Positions 52,676 through 62,320 of a stretch of 64,000 nucleotides of DNA are shown one piece after another. Numbering within the stretch: the first letter of the stretch is position 1; every line of letters begins with the position of its first letter. The stretch is from Bog-950 sp046329495 (GTDB taxonomy: Bacteria > Bacteroidota > Bacteroidia > Chitinophagales > LD1). Location: the NCBI GenBank assembly GCA_046329495.1, contig JAXLUO010000016.1, positions 21,793 through 85,792 of the forward strand. The letters run 5' to 3'. The notes under the pieces were generated by a model. The model was not told the origin of the DNA and searched no databases. It saw only the letters and a program-made list of their open reading frames with translations. The position numbers were made by a program, and so were the translations under genes.

Positions 52676-52894
52676 TTAATTGCTCATTAAGTCGTCCTTA
52701 TCAATAATAATTATAGCTCCCTTGTCAGTAATGGTTCCGTAGGTAGAAAGCTGCTTTAATTGGTCATCGCTCAGAGTGCGAAGTTGATCGTTGCTTATTG
52801 TTATCTCGCTACCGGCATACTTCTTAAGATCAATCGTGTTTTCGCGCGAAGAGAAAAAGCCTAAAGTGATTAGTAATGAAATTAATAGTTCCAT
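52676..52894 (-). CDS. Small protein of unknown function with hydrophobic N-terminus
   Basis: This 72-aa protein starts MELLISLLITLGFF, a short hydrophobic segment too uncharged at its N-terminus to be a standard signal peptide. A polar, acidic body follows (DQLRTLSDDQLKQL, GAIIIIDKDDLMSN). The start is preceded by an A-rich stretch (AAAAAATTAAAAAC), the usual translation-initiation context in Bacteroidota, which supports this strand over the overlapping forward frame. No family is recognised. A terminator lies about 250 bp downstream. It could be a small secreted or membrane-tethered peptide. Confidence 0.5.
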   Translation of the reverse strand: MELLISLLITLGFFSSRENTIDLKKYAGSEITISNDQLRTLSDDQLKQLSTYGTITDKGAIIIIDKDDLMSN

Positions 52895-53144
52895 GTTTTT
52901 AATTTTTTGTGGGTTTACGAATAGTGCAAACGTCCTGTTATATTTTCAAGGTTTGTTTATAACAAAGCACAACTTGGTAACGACAAAAAACCACATTATC
53001 GCATGGCAATCAATAAGTTAGAGCCCGACGCATGCAGATCTATTTTAGATTTTGCAATATTAGTAACGGGCACTTTTTACTGAAATCGAAAGGGTTATAC
53101 TTTTAGCAAAATAGTATATTCGCAGTGTACAATTACCGGGTAAC

Positions 53145-54659
53145 ATGTTTGAACTTCGAGAAATTGCCAAATTAGTAACACAACACCGTCGAAAATTTAG
53201 AGGCAGCCTCCAACAGAAACAACAGGAACGTTCAAACGAACACATGTTGCGCATGTTCAGAGGGCTGGTAAAAGATGAATTCAGTACGGACGAACAGGCA
53301 GCGAAAACCCTCTATGGTATAGATAAGCCCGACAAGCGATTCAGAATGTTAAAGGGTCGGCTCATTCGGCGGATGATGGATGATCTCTATTTCTTCGATC
53401 AAAGCCAACGGAACTTATCGCCTTACCTGAAAGCAAACTTTCGATGTGCTAAAAACTTTTTTGGTGCCCGGATATTGCTCTTGTATGGCGCCCGTACTGC
53501 TGCAACTAAGATGTTTAAAACCGTAGCAGCCGATGCTGAAAAGTTTCGATTATATGACATGGTGATGCTTAGCTGCCTGCACTTACGCTCCAACTATAGC
53601 TTTGCTTCCGACCCGCTGCGGTTTAACTACTACAACAAAAAATTTCATGAAGCTCTGAAAGAATTCAGCGCAGAAAGTTATTCTCACGAGTGCGTTGAAA
53701 CCATATATGCTGCTATGGGAAAAACTTCGGCCCGGAAAACCGACATTGCCGAAAGGTCGGAAAAATACATAGCCGAACTGGAGAAGATGGCTGAACGGCT
53801 CCACTCTTATCACTTACATTTCAATCTATTCAGGTTAAAAATTATCGCGCAGCAACAACGGGGCCGTTATATGAAGGCCATGAATGAATGCGACCTTGCT
53901 ATGGCCTATTTGTATAGCAATCGCCCGTTTATGCAGCGCGTACGGTTAGCGGAATTAGCCCTCATTAAAATGGAATGCTGCTTGCTGCTGCGTAACCACG
54001 AATTGGCTGAAGAAAATGAAGTTATTTGCCAAAAATATTTTCCCGCCGGACACTTTAACTGGATGATTTTTCAGGAAATATACCTGTTAACCTGTTTGCA
54101 CACGGCCCACTATGAGAAGGCTTACGCTATTTACCAGGCAGTTACTGCCCAACCCAACTTTTCAAAATTAGGAGAGGCTCGGGTGGAAAAATGGAAAATA
54201 TTTCATGCTTACATGCATATCCTGAAAAACAGCGGGCATTTACAGGGTATGAAAAGCGAAGACCGATTCAATCTACCCAGATTTATGAATGAGTTACCCA
54301 TTTTTTCGCGCGATAAATTAGGACTCAACCTAAGCATTCTAATCGTCCAATTTAGCTACTTACTACAAAAGGGAGATTTTGAGAAAGTAGCTGAAAAGAT
54401 GGAAATGTTACAATCCTACAGAAGCCGGTATTTGGCTAAAAATAAGGTGCATTTCAGAAGCAATATCTTCCTTAAGATGCTGTTCTTTTATGCCAAATAC
54501 TACAACGACCGTAAAAAGCTAATCTGGCGAACGGATAAATTGCGTCAGGAACTCAAGTTGCACCGCGAATCAGCCTATCTAACTATCGAAACTCACGAAG
54601 TTATACCCTACGAGGTGCTCTGGGACCTGCTTACTAAACCCTCCAAACAACCCAAATAA
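53145..54659 (+). CDS. Conserved hypothetical all-helical (TPR-like) protein
   Basis: This 504-aa protein is soluble with no signal peptide. The N-terminus is basic (IAKLVTQHRRKFRGSLQQKQ), followed by a region with KTLYGIDKPDKRFRMLKGRLIRRMMDDLYF, which could bind nucleic acid or a partner. The rest is helical repeats with TPR-like spacing (YMKAMNECDLAMAYLYSNRP, ACLHTAHYEKAYAIYQAV-type). I do not recognise a named family. TATATTCG at 53115-53122 is a likely -7 box. It stands alone between the T9SS region and the two-component operon, so a role in either is speculation. Confidence 0.68.
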   Translation: MFELREIAKLVTQHRRKFRGSLQQKQQERSNEHMLRMFRGLVKDEFSTDEQAAKTLYGIDKPDKRFRMLKGRLIRRMMDDLYFFDQSQRNLSPYLKANFRCAKNFFGARILLLYGARTAATKMFKTVAADAEKFRLYDMVMLSCLHLRSNYSFASDPLRFNYYNKKFHEALKEFSAESYSHECVETIYAAMGKTSARKTDIAERSEKYIAELEKMAERLHSYHLHFNLFRLKIIAQQQRGRYMKAMNECDLAMAYLYSNRPFMQRVRLAELALIKMECCLLLRNHELAEENEVICQKYFPAGHFNWMIFQEIYLLTCLHTAHYEKAYAIYQAVTAQPNFSKLGEARVEKWKIFHAYMHILKNSGHLQGMKSEDRFNLPRFMNELPIFSRDKLGLNLSILIVQFSYLLQKGDFEKVAEKMEMLQSYRSRYLAKNKVHFRSNIFLKMLFFYAKYYNDRKKLIWRTDKLRQELKLHRESAYLTIETHEVIPYEVLWDLLTKPSKQPK

Positions 54660-54867
54660 ACAATCGGCTTAAGTTAACATGTTCTCTTTTTTGATTTTTA
54701 ACCGCAACAAAAATGAACTATAAACTTGATTTTTAAATATTTACAGATTGAAAATTATTTAATAAATGGACTACTTCACCGTTACCCAAATACCCCGATA
54801 AACTATTTTTTGGGTGCTACAACCTGTAATCTTGATTAGTATTTTAATTAAGAGAGTACAACGTAGC

Positions 54868-55143
54868 ATGATGCTTTTGTATGAGACCCTGATAGGTATG
54901 GAAGATGAAATTGAGAAGGCACCCGAAGCAAACAATCAGGGTAACTTAACCTCGTCGTTTAACGATGCAACCGGTAATTCGGTTTCAAAAAATTTCGCAT
55001 TCCACCATATGTGGCAAAAAGTGTTTAATAAGCTTTCTGTATTCAGCGATAACGAATATCTCAACAATAACAAAACCAATCGTTTTCTTAAAAATGAAAT
55101 AAAAATTAATCCTAATTGGCCTTTGCGCGATGGGGATTTATAG
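54868..55143 (+). CDS. Doubtful small open frame
   Basis: This is 91 aa from the ATG at 54868 (MMLLYETLIGMEDEIEKAPEANNQG...). It is acidic at the start and basic later, without membrane segment or known motif. The composition is compatible with a real protein, but there is no clear promoter, terminator or homologue to support it. It could be a small regulator or a chance frame. Confidence 0.28.
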   Translation: MMLLYETLIGMEDEIEKAPEANNQGNLTSSFNDATGNSVSKNFAFHHMWQKVFNKLSVFSDNEYLNNNKTNRFLKNEIKINPNWPLRDGDL

Positions 55144-55478
55144 GGACACTGCATTTATGCGCCATAGCAGCTGGGTAGAGCTGGCTATGGCGCTGATGCG
55201 GTAATCCGCCCTTTATATTCAAACGGTAGTATCCCAAGCCCGTCTTAAAGTTCCTCGAGTGCTACCGCTTTCTGTAGATTGAAGTAATTGTTCTCATTCG
55301 GGGCTGAAGGCTAAAGAAGGCGTAAAAATTTCGTGACGGTTACAACAAAGCTATTTATGAATTTATTTTCCTAAATTTGAAGGTGACGGCAGGGCAACCT
55401 GACGTAACTACGCAGGCATTAACCCACTATTACTTCCCCTTTAATAGCAAATGCTGGCAGTAGCAGTACTTTCCTAAC
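55144..55478. other. 335-bp leader/intergenic region before the two-component operon, with a stable hairpin
   Basis: GCGCCATAGC (55159-55168) pairs with GCTATGGCGC (55184-55193), and the inner AGCT/AGCT can extend the stem with one bulged G around GGGTAG. No T-run follows, so it is not a normal terminator. TAAATTTG at 55372-55379 is an exact -7 match about 100 bases before the kinase start, without a good -33. No gene is seen. Confidence 0.5.
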
Positions 55479-57230
55479 ATGGCGATTAAACATTTTAACA
55501 CTATGCGGAACAGCACTTTTAATTCTATCATCATAGTCGGGGGATTGCTAACGCTAATTACTGCTTCCGGTTCAACACTTTATTACCACTATGCTTTGCT
55601 GCCCGAAAGCAGTAAAACTACACCAGCAATAACGCTCCTCGCTGTATTGCTGGGGCTTACATTTACCCTATTTATAGCATTCATAATCTATCACACCAAA
55701 GCGCTGGCTACTTCTTTGGCAAATGAACGCCACCAACGGTATATCCTCAATTCAATCATTGATAATGCCTCTGCAGGTATTTATGTAAAAAACACTGCTG
55801 GCAAGTATATATTGGTTAATAAGCAGATTGCGGACAACCTTGGCTTAAGCCAGGAATCAATGATGGGTAAAACTTTATTTGATGTGGTACCTATTAACAA
55901 CGCAACAAGAATACAGCTTCATGATGAAGAAATACTAAGGACAGGTACAACGCTGCAAACTGAAGAACACCTTACCATTCATAACCAGTCGCGAACCTTC
56001 ATTTCAACCAAGTTTCCTGTCAAAGATCAATTAGGCAATATAATAGGAGTAGGAGGTATTGATACAGACATCACCGCTCGCAAAGAAGATGAGCAAAAAC
56101 TGGAGGAAGCTTTTAACCGCATAAACGACCTTTACAATAATGCCCCCTGTGGTTATTATTCGCTAAATGCCGAAGGAACGTTTATCGAAATTAACGATAC
56201 GCTTTTGCATTGGATTGGCTTCTCCCGAAGTCAGTTAGTGGGCAAAAAAAGTTTTATAGACTTTTTAACGGCAGAAAGTAAAAAATTGTTTCTCGAAAAC
56301 TTTTCGGCCTTCCTCTCAACTCCGGGAATAATACGTCAGGAATATGAAATGCTGCGAGCAGATGGCTCAGTACTTTGGGTTGAAGTTTCTTCAACAGCAG
56401 AATGTGATAACCATGGACGGTTTATGTATAGCCGTTCCAACCTGCACGATATTACGGCTTACAAAAAAGCAGAAAAACAAATCCAACAACTTAATAAGCA
56501 ACTTACTTTAAAAATACAATCATTGGAGGAAACCAATAACGAGCTTACAACGTTCACGCACTCGGTTTCACACGATTTACGTGCCCCGCTGCGCGCTATT
56601 CATAGTTTTATAAGCTTAATCGATCAGGAATATAAAGCAGAACTAACTGGCGAATGTCTCACCATGTTTTTAAACGTTCAAAAAAATGCAGATCGCATGT
56701 CGAACCTTATTGACGATCTGCTGGCTTATTCCCGTGTTGGTCGGTCAGGAATAAAACCTGCTGAAATGGATATGGGTGACCATGCGCGGGTAATTATGAA
56801 TGAATTATTAACTACCGGCGTTAAAAACAATATCATCTTCGAGTGTCATAGCACCGGAAAAATAATTTGCGATAAAACTCTAATGCGCCAGGTATTGGTC
56901 AATCTGCTTTCCAACGCTGTTAAGTACAGTTCGCGCAATCCCAGTCCCAAAATAATTTTTGGCAAAAAGGAAACGGATGGTCAGGTTATTTTTTTCGTAA
57001 AAGATAATGGGGCAGGGTTTGATATGCGCTATGCGGGTAAATTATTCCAAATGTTCCAAAGATTGCACACCTCCCGCGAATTCGATGGTACAGGGGTGGG
57101 TCTGGCAATTGTACAGCGCATAGTTCAAAAACACGGAGGCAAGGTGTGGGCCGAAGGGAAAGTGGATGATGGTGCTACGTTTTATTTTTCTCTACCAGCA
57201 AAAACAGAGGAGCAACATGAACTCAATTGA
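55479..57230 (+). CDS. Membrane-bound PAS-PAS sensor histidine kinase
   Basis: This is 583 aa. Two membrane segments (SIIIVGGLLTLITASGSTLYY and LLAVLLGLTFTLFIAFIIY) are separated by a very short loop, so there is little periplasmic sensing surface. Two PAS domains follow (about 85-205 and 215-335). A coiled coil leads to HisKA with HSVSHDLRAPLRAIHSF (His365) and a HATPase_c with LLSNAVKYSSRNP, DNGAGFD and GTGVGLAIVQRI. It belongs to the phytochrome-like DLRAPL kinase group. It is the first gene of a five-gene cluster; its stop overlaps the start of the next response regulator by 14 bp, so those two form a coupled pair. Confidence 0.92.
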   Translation: MAIKHFNTMRNSTFNSIIIVGGLLTLITASGSTLYYHYALLPESSKTTPAITLLAVLLGLTFTLFIAFIIYHTKALATSLANERHQRYILNSIIDNASAGIYVKNTAGKYILVNKQIADNLGLSQESMMGKTLFDVVPINNATRIQLHDEEILRTGTTLQTEEHLTIHNQSRTFISTKFPVKDQLGNIIGVGGIDTDITARKEDEQKLEEAFNRINDLYNNAPCGYYSLNAEGTFIEINDTLLHWIGFSRSQLVGKKSFIDFLTAESKKLFLENFSAFLSTPGIIRQEYEMLRADGSVLWVEVSSTAECDNHGRFMYSRSNLHDITAYKKAEKQIQQLNKQLTLKIQSLEETNNELTTFTHSVSHDLRAPLRAIHSFISLIDQEYKAELTGECLTMFLNVQKNADRMSNLIDDLLAYSRVGRSGIKPAEMDMGDHARVIMNELLTTGVKNNIIFECHSTGKIICDKTLMRQVLVNLLSNAVKYSSRNPSPKIIFGKKETDGQVIFFVKDNGAGFDMRYAGKLFQMFQRLHTSREFDGTGVGLAIVQRIVQKHGGKVWAEGKVDDGATFYFSLPAKTEEQHELN

Positions 57231-57639
57231 GGTTTTATTGATTGAAGATAATATTTACGATGCCGAACTGGCTATACGTGAACTGCGCAAGAACAATTTA
57301 GCTAACGAAATTGTACATATTGAAGATGGTGGCGAAGCCAGGGACTATATTTTCTGCAAGGGCAAATATGAGAACCGTAAAGGCGAAAATCCCAGGCTAA
57401 TCCTGCTCGATTTAAACCTGCCTAAAGTAAGTGGCATCGAGTTGTTACGTGAAATTAAAGAAAACCCAGCTACCCGGCATATTCCGGTTATAGTAATGGC
57501 TGCTTCTCGATTGGATCCTGACATAGACACCTGCTATAAACTTGGTGCAAACAGTTATGTTCCAAAACCGGTGGATTTAGAGAACTTTGTAAAATCGGTT
57601 TCGCAGGTAGGCATCTACTGGTTATTGGTAAACAAATAG
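57217..57639 (+). CDS. Single-domain response regulator (Rcp1-like)
   Basis: This is 140 aa from the ATG at 57217 (MNSIEVLLIEDNIYDAELAIREL); upstream in-frame starts lie inside the kinase gene. It is a receiver domain only: acidic pocket IEDN, phospho-acceptor Asp65 in LLDLNLPKVSG, and Lys in VPKPVD. There is no output domain. The insertion DYIFCKGKYENRKGEN after the third strand is typical of the cyanobacterial Rcp1 type that pairs with phytochrome-like kinases. It probably receives phosphate from the preceding kinase. Confidence 0.92.
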   Translation: MNSIEVLLIEDNIYDAELAIRELRKNNLANEIVHIEDGGEARDYIFCKGKYENRKGENPRLILLDLNLPKVSGIELLREIKENPATRHIPVIVMAASRLDPDIDTCYKLGANSYVPKPVDLENFVKSVSQVGIYWLLVNK

Positions 57640-57678
57640 GCGCATCCTTTTAATTTGATTCGAAAATCGCGTAGTGTA

Positions 57679-60318
57679 ATGGAAAAAATGGACAACTATT
57701 CAATGGCAGAAAAAATGGCTACTGACGAACAGTTTTTCCGGGCACTGGTTATGCACTCGTCCGATGGAGTTCATGTACTGAACGAAGAAGGACTAATTAC
57801 CTTTGTAAGCCCTGTTTGCGAAAAACTTTTGGGTTATTTGCCGGAAGAAATGATAGGTAGGCATGCGTTGGATTTTTTGCATCCGGAGGATATAGCCGCG
57901 ACAAAAAAAATATTAGAGGAAAAGACCAACGGCACCTTTCAATTGCGCATTCGGCATAAAAGCGGTAATTATAGCTGGATGGAGGTTGTTCGGAATTTCA
58001 ACTTCAACCATCCGCTTATTCAGGGAGCCGTTATCAATTATCGAGACATTACAGAGCGCAAACTGGCCGAAGAGAAATTGCAGAAAAGCGAAGCGCTTTT
58101 CCGATCTATGATCGAAAACAGCAATGACCTTATTTTACGGCAAGATCGTCAAGGTAATGTTAAGTATGTAACGCCATCTATAACCTCAATGGCCGGTTAT
58201 ACGCAGGAAGAATTTTGTGGCCGTTTACCTATTGATTTTTTACACCAACAGGATATTGCCAAAGCTGAAGAAGATTTCCGCTATGCATTGAATAATCCCG
58301 GCAAGGTTGTTACGGGCTTGTACCGTATGCTACATAAAAATGGCAGCAACCTATGGATGGAAAGTAAGGCGGTCAACCTGCTTGATGTTCCGGGGGTAGA
58401 ATCGGTGATTGTAAACATAAGAGATGTCACCCAAACACGGGATGGAGATGAAAAACTACGAAGGCAGGAAGCTTTTTACAGGGCATTGATTGAGCATAAT
58501 GAGGACCTTACTATTATGACTGATGCGCACAATAAGTTAATTTATTGCAGCCCGTCCACACTCCGCATTTTAGGATATTCATCAGATGAGTATGCACAAA
58601 TGCCACCCATAGATCATACACACCCTGATGATTTGGAGTTGGTAAATACGGCTATGCAACGCGCAGCACAGTCGCCGGGCTCTGCTATTCAACTTGTGTT
58701 ACGTCAAAAAACCAAAGAAGGCCATTATCTGTGGACGGAAGGTACTGTTACCAATCTACTTAATATTCCGGCTGTTTCCGCCATTGTTTTCAACCTGCGT
58801 GATGTAACCGATCGTATTGCTGCGGAATTAAAAGCCCGTAAAAGTGAAACTATCCTTTCCTCTTTCTTCAGTAGCAGTACGGAGGCTTTCCTACTGGTAG
58901 ACCGCAATTACCGGGTAATGACCTTTAATACTAAGGCCAATCAATACACACTAAATTCTGATAAACGCCCGCTTAAGGTAGGAGAAAATATTCTCGATTC
59001 CCTCCCTCCTTCGCGTCGCGAGGACTACATACAGTTGATAGAAAAAGTATTCAAAAACGAGTCGTTTAATTTCGATTCTCAAGCCACAGATACCGGCCTT
59101 TGGTATCACATTGTGGTAAATCCGGTTAGAACTGATAGTGGCAATGTTATTGGAGCGTGCTTCATTATATCAGATATAACTCAGCAAAAATTGGCGCAGG
59201 AAGCACTAAGCAAATCCGAAGCCAACTTACGCACTATTCTAAATAATGCCGATACAGCATATGTACTGTTAAACAACAATTTCGATATACTCTCCTTTAA
59301 TCAATTGGCAAACGACTATGCCGTTCTTGATCTCGGCAAATCGCTGGTAGAAGGAGATAATTTCATTCAAACACTTTGGAAAAAATGGCAGCCAACAGCC
59401 TTTACCAATATGAGTAAGGTGTTGGAAGGCGATACTGCTGAATATGAGTCGAGTTATTTACAGGCAAACGGTGAACGCTTATGGTTTCACGTTCGCATAA
59501 ACCGCATTATGGATGAGAAGGAAAAAGTAATAGGCCTGTGCATATCTGCATCCAACATAACCGAACGTAAATTAGCGGAAAATCAAATCCGCGAATTCAG
59601 CGTGCAACTAGAACAAAAGGTAAAAGAGCGCACCTACGAACTGGAAGTTGCAAATAAGGAATTAGAAAGCTTTAGCTACTCTGTTTCGCACGATTTACGT
59701 GCACCACTGCGCAGTTTGAACGGCTACAGCCAGGCATTATTGGAGGACTACGGCACCAAACTGGAGGAGCGTGCCCAACACTATCTTAAGCGCATCCAGC
59801 TCAATAGCGAAAGAATGGCCAATCTAATTGACGACCTTCTGAAACTTTCCCGCGTTACCCGCCAGGTTTTGTCAAAGCAGGAAATAAACCTTTCCAAAGT
59901 AGCCCGCGAAATTTTGAAAGAATTAGAAGAAAAGTATTCCATGGAATACATCAATGTGCATATAGATACCGGAATGCTGGCACAGGCCGACCCCCACTTG
60001 ATTAAAATTGCCCTGCACAACCTATTGGATAATGCTATAAAATTTACAACAAAAGCCGAGCAACCGGAAATAATATTTTCTTCATTTGTTGACGAAAATA
60101 ACCGGAAAGTTTGGTTCATTAGTGATAATGGAGTAGGTTTCGATATGCAATACGCCGGTAAACTATTTGGTGCCTTTCAAAGGCTACACGACAAAGACGA
60201 TTATCCCGGAACAGGCATTGGCCTCTCAATCGTGCAAAGGGTAATTAACAGGCACGGTGGCAAAATTTGGGCCGAAGCCACGGTTAACCAGGGCGCCAAG
60301 TTCTTTTTCACTTTATAA
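57679..60318 (+). CDS. Cytosolic sensor histidine kinase with five PAS domains
   Basis: This is 879 aa from the ATG at 57679 (a TTG at 57655 would add 8 residues). It has no membrane segment. Five PAS domains can be followed in order: FFRALVMHSSDGVHVLNEEG, LFRSMIENSNDLILRQDRQG, FYRALIEHNEDLTIMTDAHN, LSSFFSSSTEAFLLVDRNYR and LRTILNNADTAYVLLNNNFD. A coiled coil (LEQKVKERTYELEVANKELE) leads to HisKA with SVSHDLRAPLRSLNGYS (His671) and HATPase_c (DNGVGFD, GTGIGLSIVQRV). The ligands of the PAS domains are unknown; no heme or flavin motif is clear. It lies 40 bases after the first regulator and 12 before the next, so it is in the same operon. Confidence 0.92.
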   Translation: MEKMDNYSMAEKMATDEQFFRALVMHSSDGVHVLNEEGLITFVSPVCEKLLGYLPEEMIGRHALDFLHPEDIAATKKILEEKTNGTFQLRIRHKSGNYSWMEVVRNFNFNHPLIQGAVINYRDITERKLAEEKLQKSEALFRSMIENSNDLILRQDRQGNVKYVTPSITSMAGYTQEEFCGRLPIDFLHQQDIAKAEEDFRYALNNPGKVVTGLYRMLHKNGSNLWMESKAVNLLDVPGVESVIVNIRDVTQTRDGDEKLRRQEAFYRALIEHNEDLTIMTDAHNKLIYCSPSTLRILGYSSDEYAQMPPIDHTHPDDLELVNTAMQRAAQSPGSAIQLVLRQKTKEGHYLWTEGTVTNLLNIPAVSAIVFNLRDVTDRIAAELKARKSETILSSFFSSSTEAFLLVDRNYRVMTFNTKANQYTLNSDKRPLKVGENILDSLPPSRREDYIQLIEKVFKNESFNFDSQATDTGLWYHIVVNPVRTDSGNVIGACFIISDITQQKLAQEALSKSEANLRTILNNADTAYVLLNNNFDILSFNQLANDYAVLDLGKSLVEGDNFIQTLWKKWQPTAFTNMSKVLEGDTAEYESSYLQANGERLWFHVRINRIMDEKEKVIGLCISASNITERKLAENQIREFSVQLEQKVKERTYELEVANKELESFSYSVSHDLRAPLRSLNGYSQALLEDYGTKLEERAQHYLKRIQLNSERMANLIDDLLKLSRVTRQVLSKQEINLSKVAREILKELEEKYSMEYINVHIDTGMLAQADPHLIKIALHNLLDNAIKFTTKAEQPEIIFSSFVDENNRKVWFISDNGVGFDMQYAGKLFGAFQRLHDKDDYPGTGIGLSIVQRVINRHGGKIWAEATVNQGAKFFFTL

Positions 60319-60330
60319 TTCTCCGCACCA

Positions 60331-60780
60331 ATGGATATAGCTAAAGATAAAATCATTCTTCTTGTTGAAGACAATTCCGATGACGTGGCCCTTACATTAA
60401 GGGCCTTTCGTAAGAGTAATTTAAAAAACGAAATAGTGGTTGCCGAAGATGGTGCCGATGCGCTTGATTATTTATTGGGCGAAGGCAAGTACGCCGGACG
60501 TGATACTACTATAGCACCAACATTAATCCTGCTTGATCTTAAACTTCCCAAAATACCCGGGCTTGAGGTATTACGCCGCATCCGTGCGGATGAGCGTACC
60601 AAACTTCTGCCTGTAGTAATTTTAACCAGTTCTGTGGAAGAACAAGATCTTATTACCAGTTACAAATTAGGGGCTAATAGCTATCTGCGCAAGCCGGTTG
60701 ATTTCAATAAATTCATTGAAGCCGTTCAACAATTAGGTTTATACTGGTTGGTTTTAAATGAGTCTCCTCCCCGCACCTAA
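60331..60780 (+). CDS. Single-domain response regulator (Rcp1-like)
   Basis: This is a 149-aa receiver domain only, with LLVEDNSDDVALTLRAF, Asp69 in LLDLKLPKIPGLEVL, the switch Thr/Ser in ILTSSVEE and Lys in LRKPVD. It is close in sequence and layout to the regulator at 57217. It starts 12 bases after the five-PAS kinase and is its likely partner. Confidence 0.93.
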   Translation: MDIAKDKIILLVEDNSDDVALTLRAFRKSNLKNEIVVAEDGADALDYLLGEGKYAGRDTTIAPTLILLDLKLPKIPGLEVLRRIRADERTKLLPVVILTSSVEEQDLITSYKLGANSYLRKPVDFNKFIEAVQQLGLYWLVLNESPPRT

Positions 60781-60792
60781 ACATTTAACGCT

Positions 60793-62313
60793 ATGGACAA
60801 ACCCCTCCGACTACTACTAATTGAGGATAATGAAGATGATGCGCATTTTATTTTGCGCATGTTCGAAACACACGGCCACGAGGTAGATTGCCAAATGGTC
60901 AAATCCGCTGATGGGCTTAAAAAAGCACTTAAAAAGGAATTTGACCTGATTGTTTCTGACTATTCTCTACCCGGCTTTGATGGTGGTAAAGCGCTAAACA
61001 TCGTAAAAGAACATGGCCTTGATATACCATTTATCATCGTATCAGGTAAAATTGGTGAAGATGTAGCTGTAAGTTTGGTACAAGCCGGCGCGAGTGACTA
61101 CATCATGAAAGACAATCTCAAGCGTCTGATACCTGCAGTTGAGCGTGGCTTACAAGATGCGGAGATCAAGAAAGTTGCCCGCCGATCTGAAGATCGTCTT
61201 CAAACGCTTTCGCAAATTGTAAAAATGACCAATCACAGCGTTACCATAACAGATGCTGCAGGTCGTATTGAATGGGTAAACGATGGCTTTACTAAACTCA
61301 CCGGCTACAACCTTGACGAAATTGTTGGCAAAAAACCCGGTGACTTTTTAATAGGCCCGGAAACCAGTACAGAAACTGTTAAACGTAATTCGGAGTTGGT
61401 TCGCAATCGACAACCTATTAACTGCGAAATACTAAACTACGCCAAAAGTGGCAGAAAATACTGGATTGAACTTCAAACTCATCCTATCTTTAATTCCCAG
61501 GGAGAAGTGACTAAGTTCTTCTCTTTTCAAATCGATATAACCGATCGAAAGTTGTTGCATGAGCGTGAACAACGCATTAACGAAGAACTTGAAAAGAAGG
61601 TAAAAGAGCGTACACTGGATTTGGAAAACATAAATCGGGACCTGGAGCGATTTAATTCTACTCTTTCCCACGACTTGCGTAGTCCTTTGCGACAAAACAA
61701 AATGCTGTTGGAGATGATGCAACGCAAGTTGAGTAAGCAACTGCAGGAGGATGAATTGGAAAACATAACCATCATCAAGAATAATATTCTGCGAATGGAG
61801 ATGCTGGTTAATGGCCTTCTGGCACTTTCTAAATTAGGTAACAAAACGCTCGAATTAAGGGAAGTTAATGTTCAGGAGATTGCAAACACCGTGGTAAACG
61901 AATTGCAAAGCGAGTACGCATCCAATTTACATGAACTAACCATAGATGAATTACCAGTAATTACAGCCGACCCCATGTTAGTGCAGCAGATACTTCACAA
62001 CCTGCTTTCTAACGCCTTTAAATATAGCAGCAAGAAAGAGCACCCTCGTGTTAAACTCGGTTATAAGAATAATGCCGGGGAGCATTTGTTTTTAGTGAGT
62101 GATAATGGCGCAGGCTTCGATATGAAATATTACGATAGCCTGTTCGGTAATTTCAGTCGCTTACATGCTAATACCGAATTTGAAGGTGTTGGTTTGGGAC
62201 TAGCCAATGCTAAACGTTTTGCAGAAAAGTTAGGTGGCAAAATCTGGGCTGAAAGTAAACCTAACATGGGTAGCACTTTTTACTTTACTATTCCGGCAAA
62301 TACTGCAGAGTAA
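60793..62313 (+). CDS. Hybrid REC-PAS-histidine kinase
   Basis: This 506-aa cytosolic protein has an N-terminal receiver (LLLIEDNEDDAHFILRMF, Asp56 in IVSDYSLPGFDGG, Lys in IMKDNLK), a PAS domain (about 140-260, VTITDAAGRIEWVNDGFTKLTGY) and a coiled coil (LEKKVKERTLDLENINRDLE). HisKA follows with TLSHDLRSPLRQNKML (His293), then HATPase_c (LLSNAFKYSSKKE, DNGAGFD, GVGLGLANAKRF). A receiver in front of a kinase allows upstream kinases to control it, so this gene probably integrates the two HK/RR pairs of the operon. It lies 12 bases after the preceding regulator and ends the operon. Confidence 0.92.
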   Translation: MDKPLRLLLIEDNEDDAHFILRMFETHGHEVDCQMVKSADGLKKALKKEFDLIVSDYSLPGFDGGKALNIVKEHGLDIPFIIVSGKIGEDVAVSLVQAGASDYIMKDNLKRLIPAVERGLQDAEIKKVARRSEDRLQTLSQIVKMTNHSVTITDAAGRIEWVNDGFTKLTGYNLDEIVGKKPGDFLIGPETSTETVKRNSELVRNRQPINCEILNYAKSGRKYWIELQTHPIFNSQGEVTKFFSFQIDITDRKLLHEREQRINEELEKKVKERTLDLENINRDLERFNSTLSHDLRSPLRQNKMLLEMMQRKLSKQLQEDELENITIIKNNILRMEMLVNGLLALSKLGNKTLELREVNVQEIANTVVNELQSEYASNLHELTIDELPVITADPMLVQQILHNLLSNAFKYSSKKEHPRVKLGYKNNAGEHLFLVSDNGAGFDMKYYDSLFGNFSRLHANTEFEGVGLGLANAKRFAEKLGGKIWAESKPNMGSTFYFTIPANTAE

Positions 62314-62320
62314 TTAAAAA

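Noticed and set aside
52791..53021. 76-codon forward frame overlapping the 72-aa gene
   Set aside because: Start context is poor and composition less protein-like than the reverse frame, which has an A-rich initiation region.
54784..54815. Terminator after the helical-repeat gene
   Set aside because: ACCCAAA and TTTGGGT can pair, but the stem is A/T-rich and there is no T-run after it.
55381..55445. Cyclic-di-GMP-type riboswitch before the kinase operon
   Set aside because: CAGGGCAACC recalls a piece of the c-di-GMP-I aptamer, but the P1b hairpin, the second conserved arm and the receptor segment are missing.
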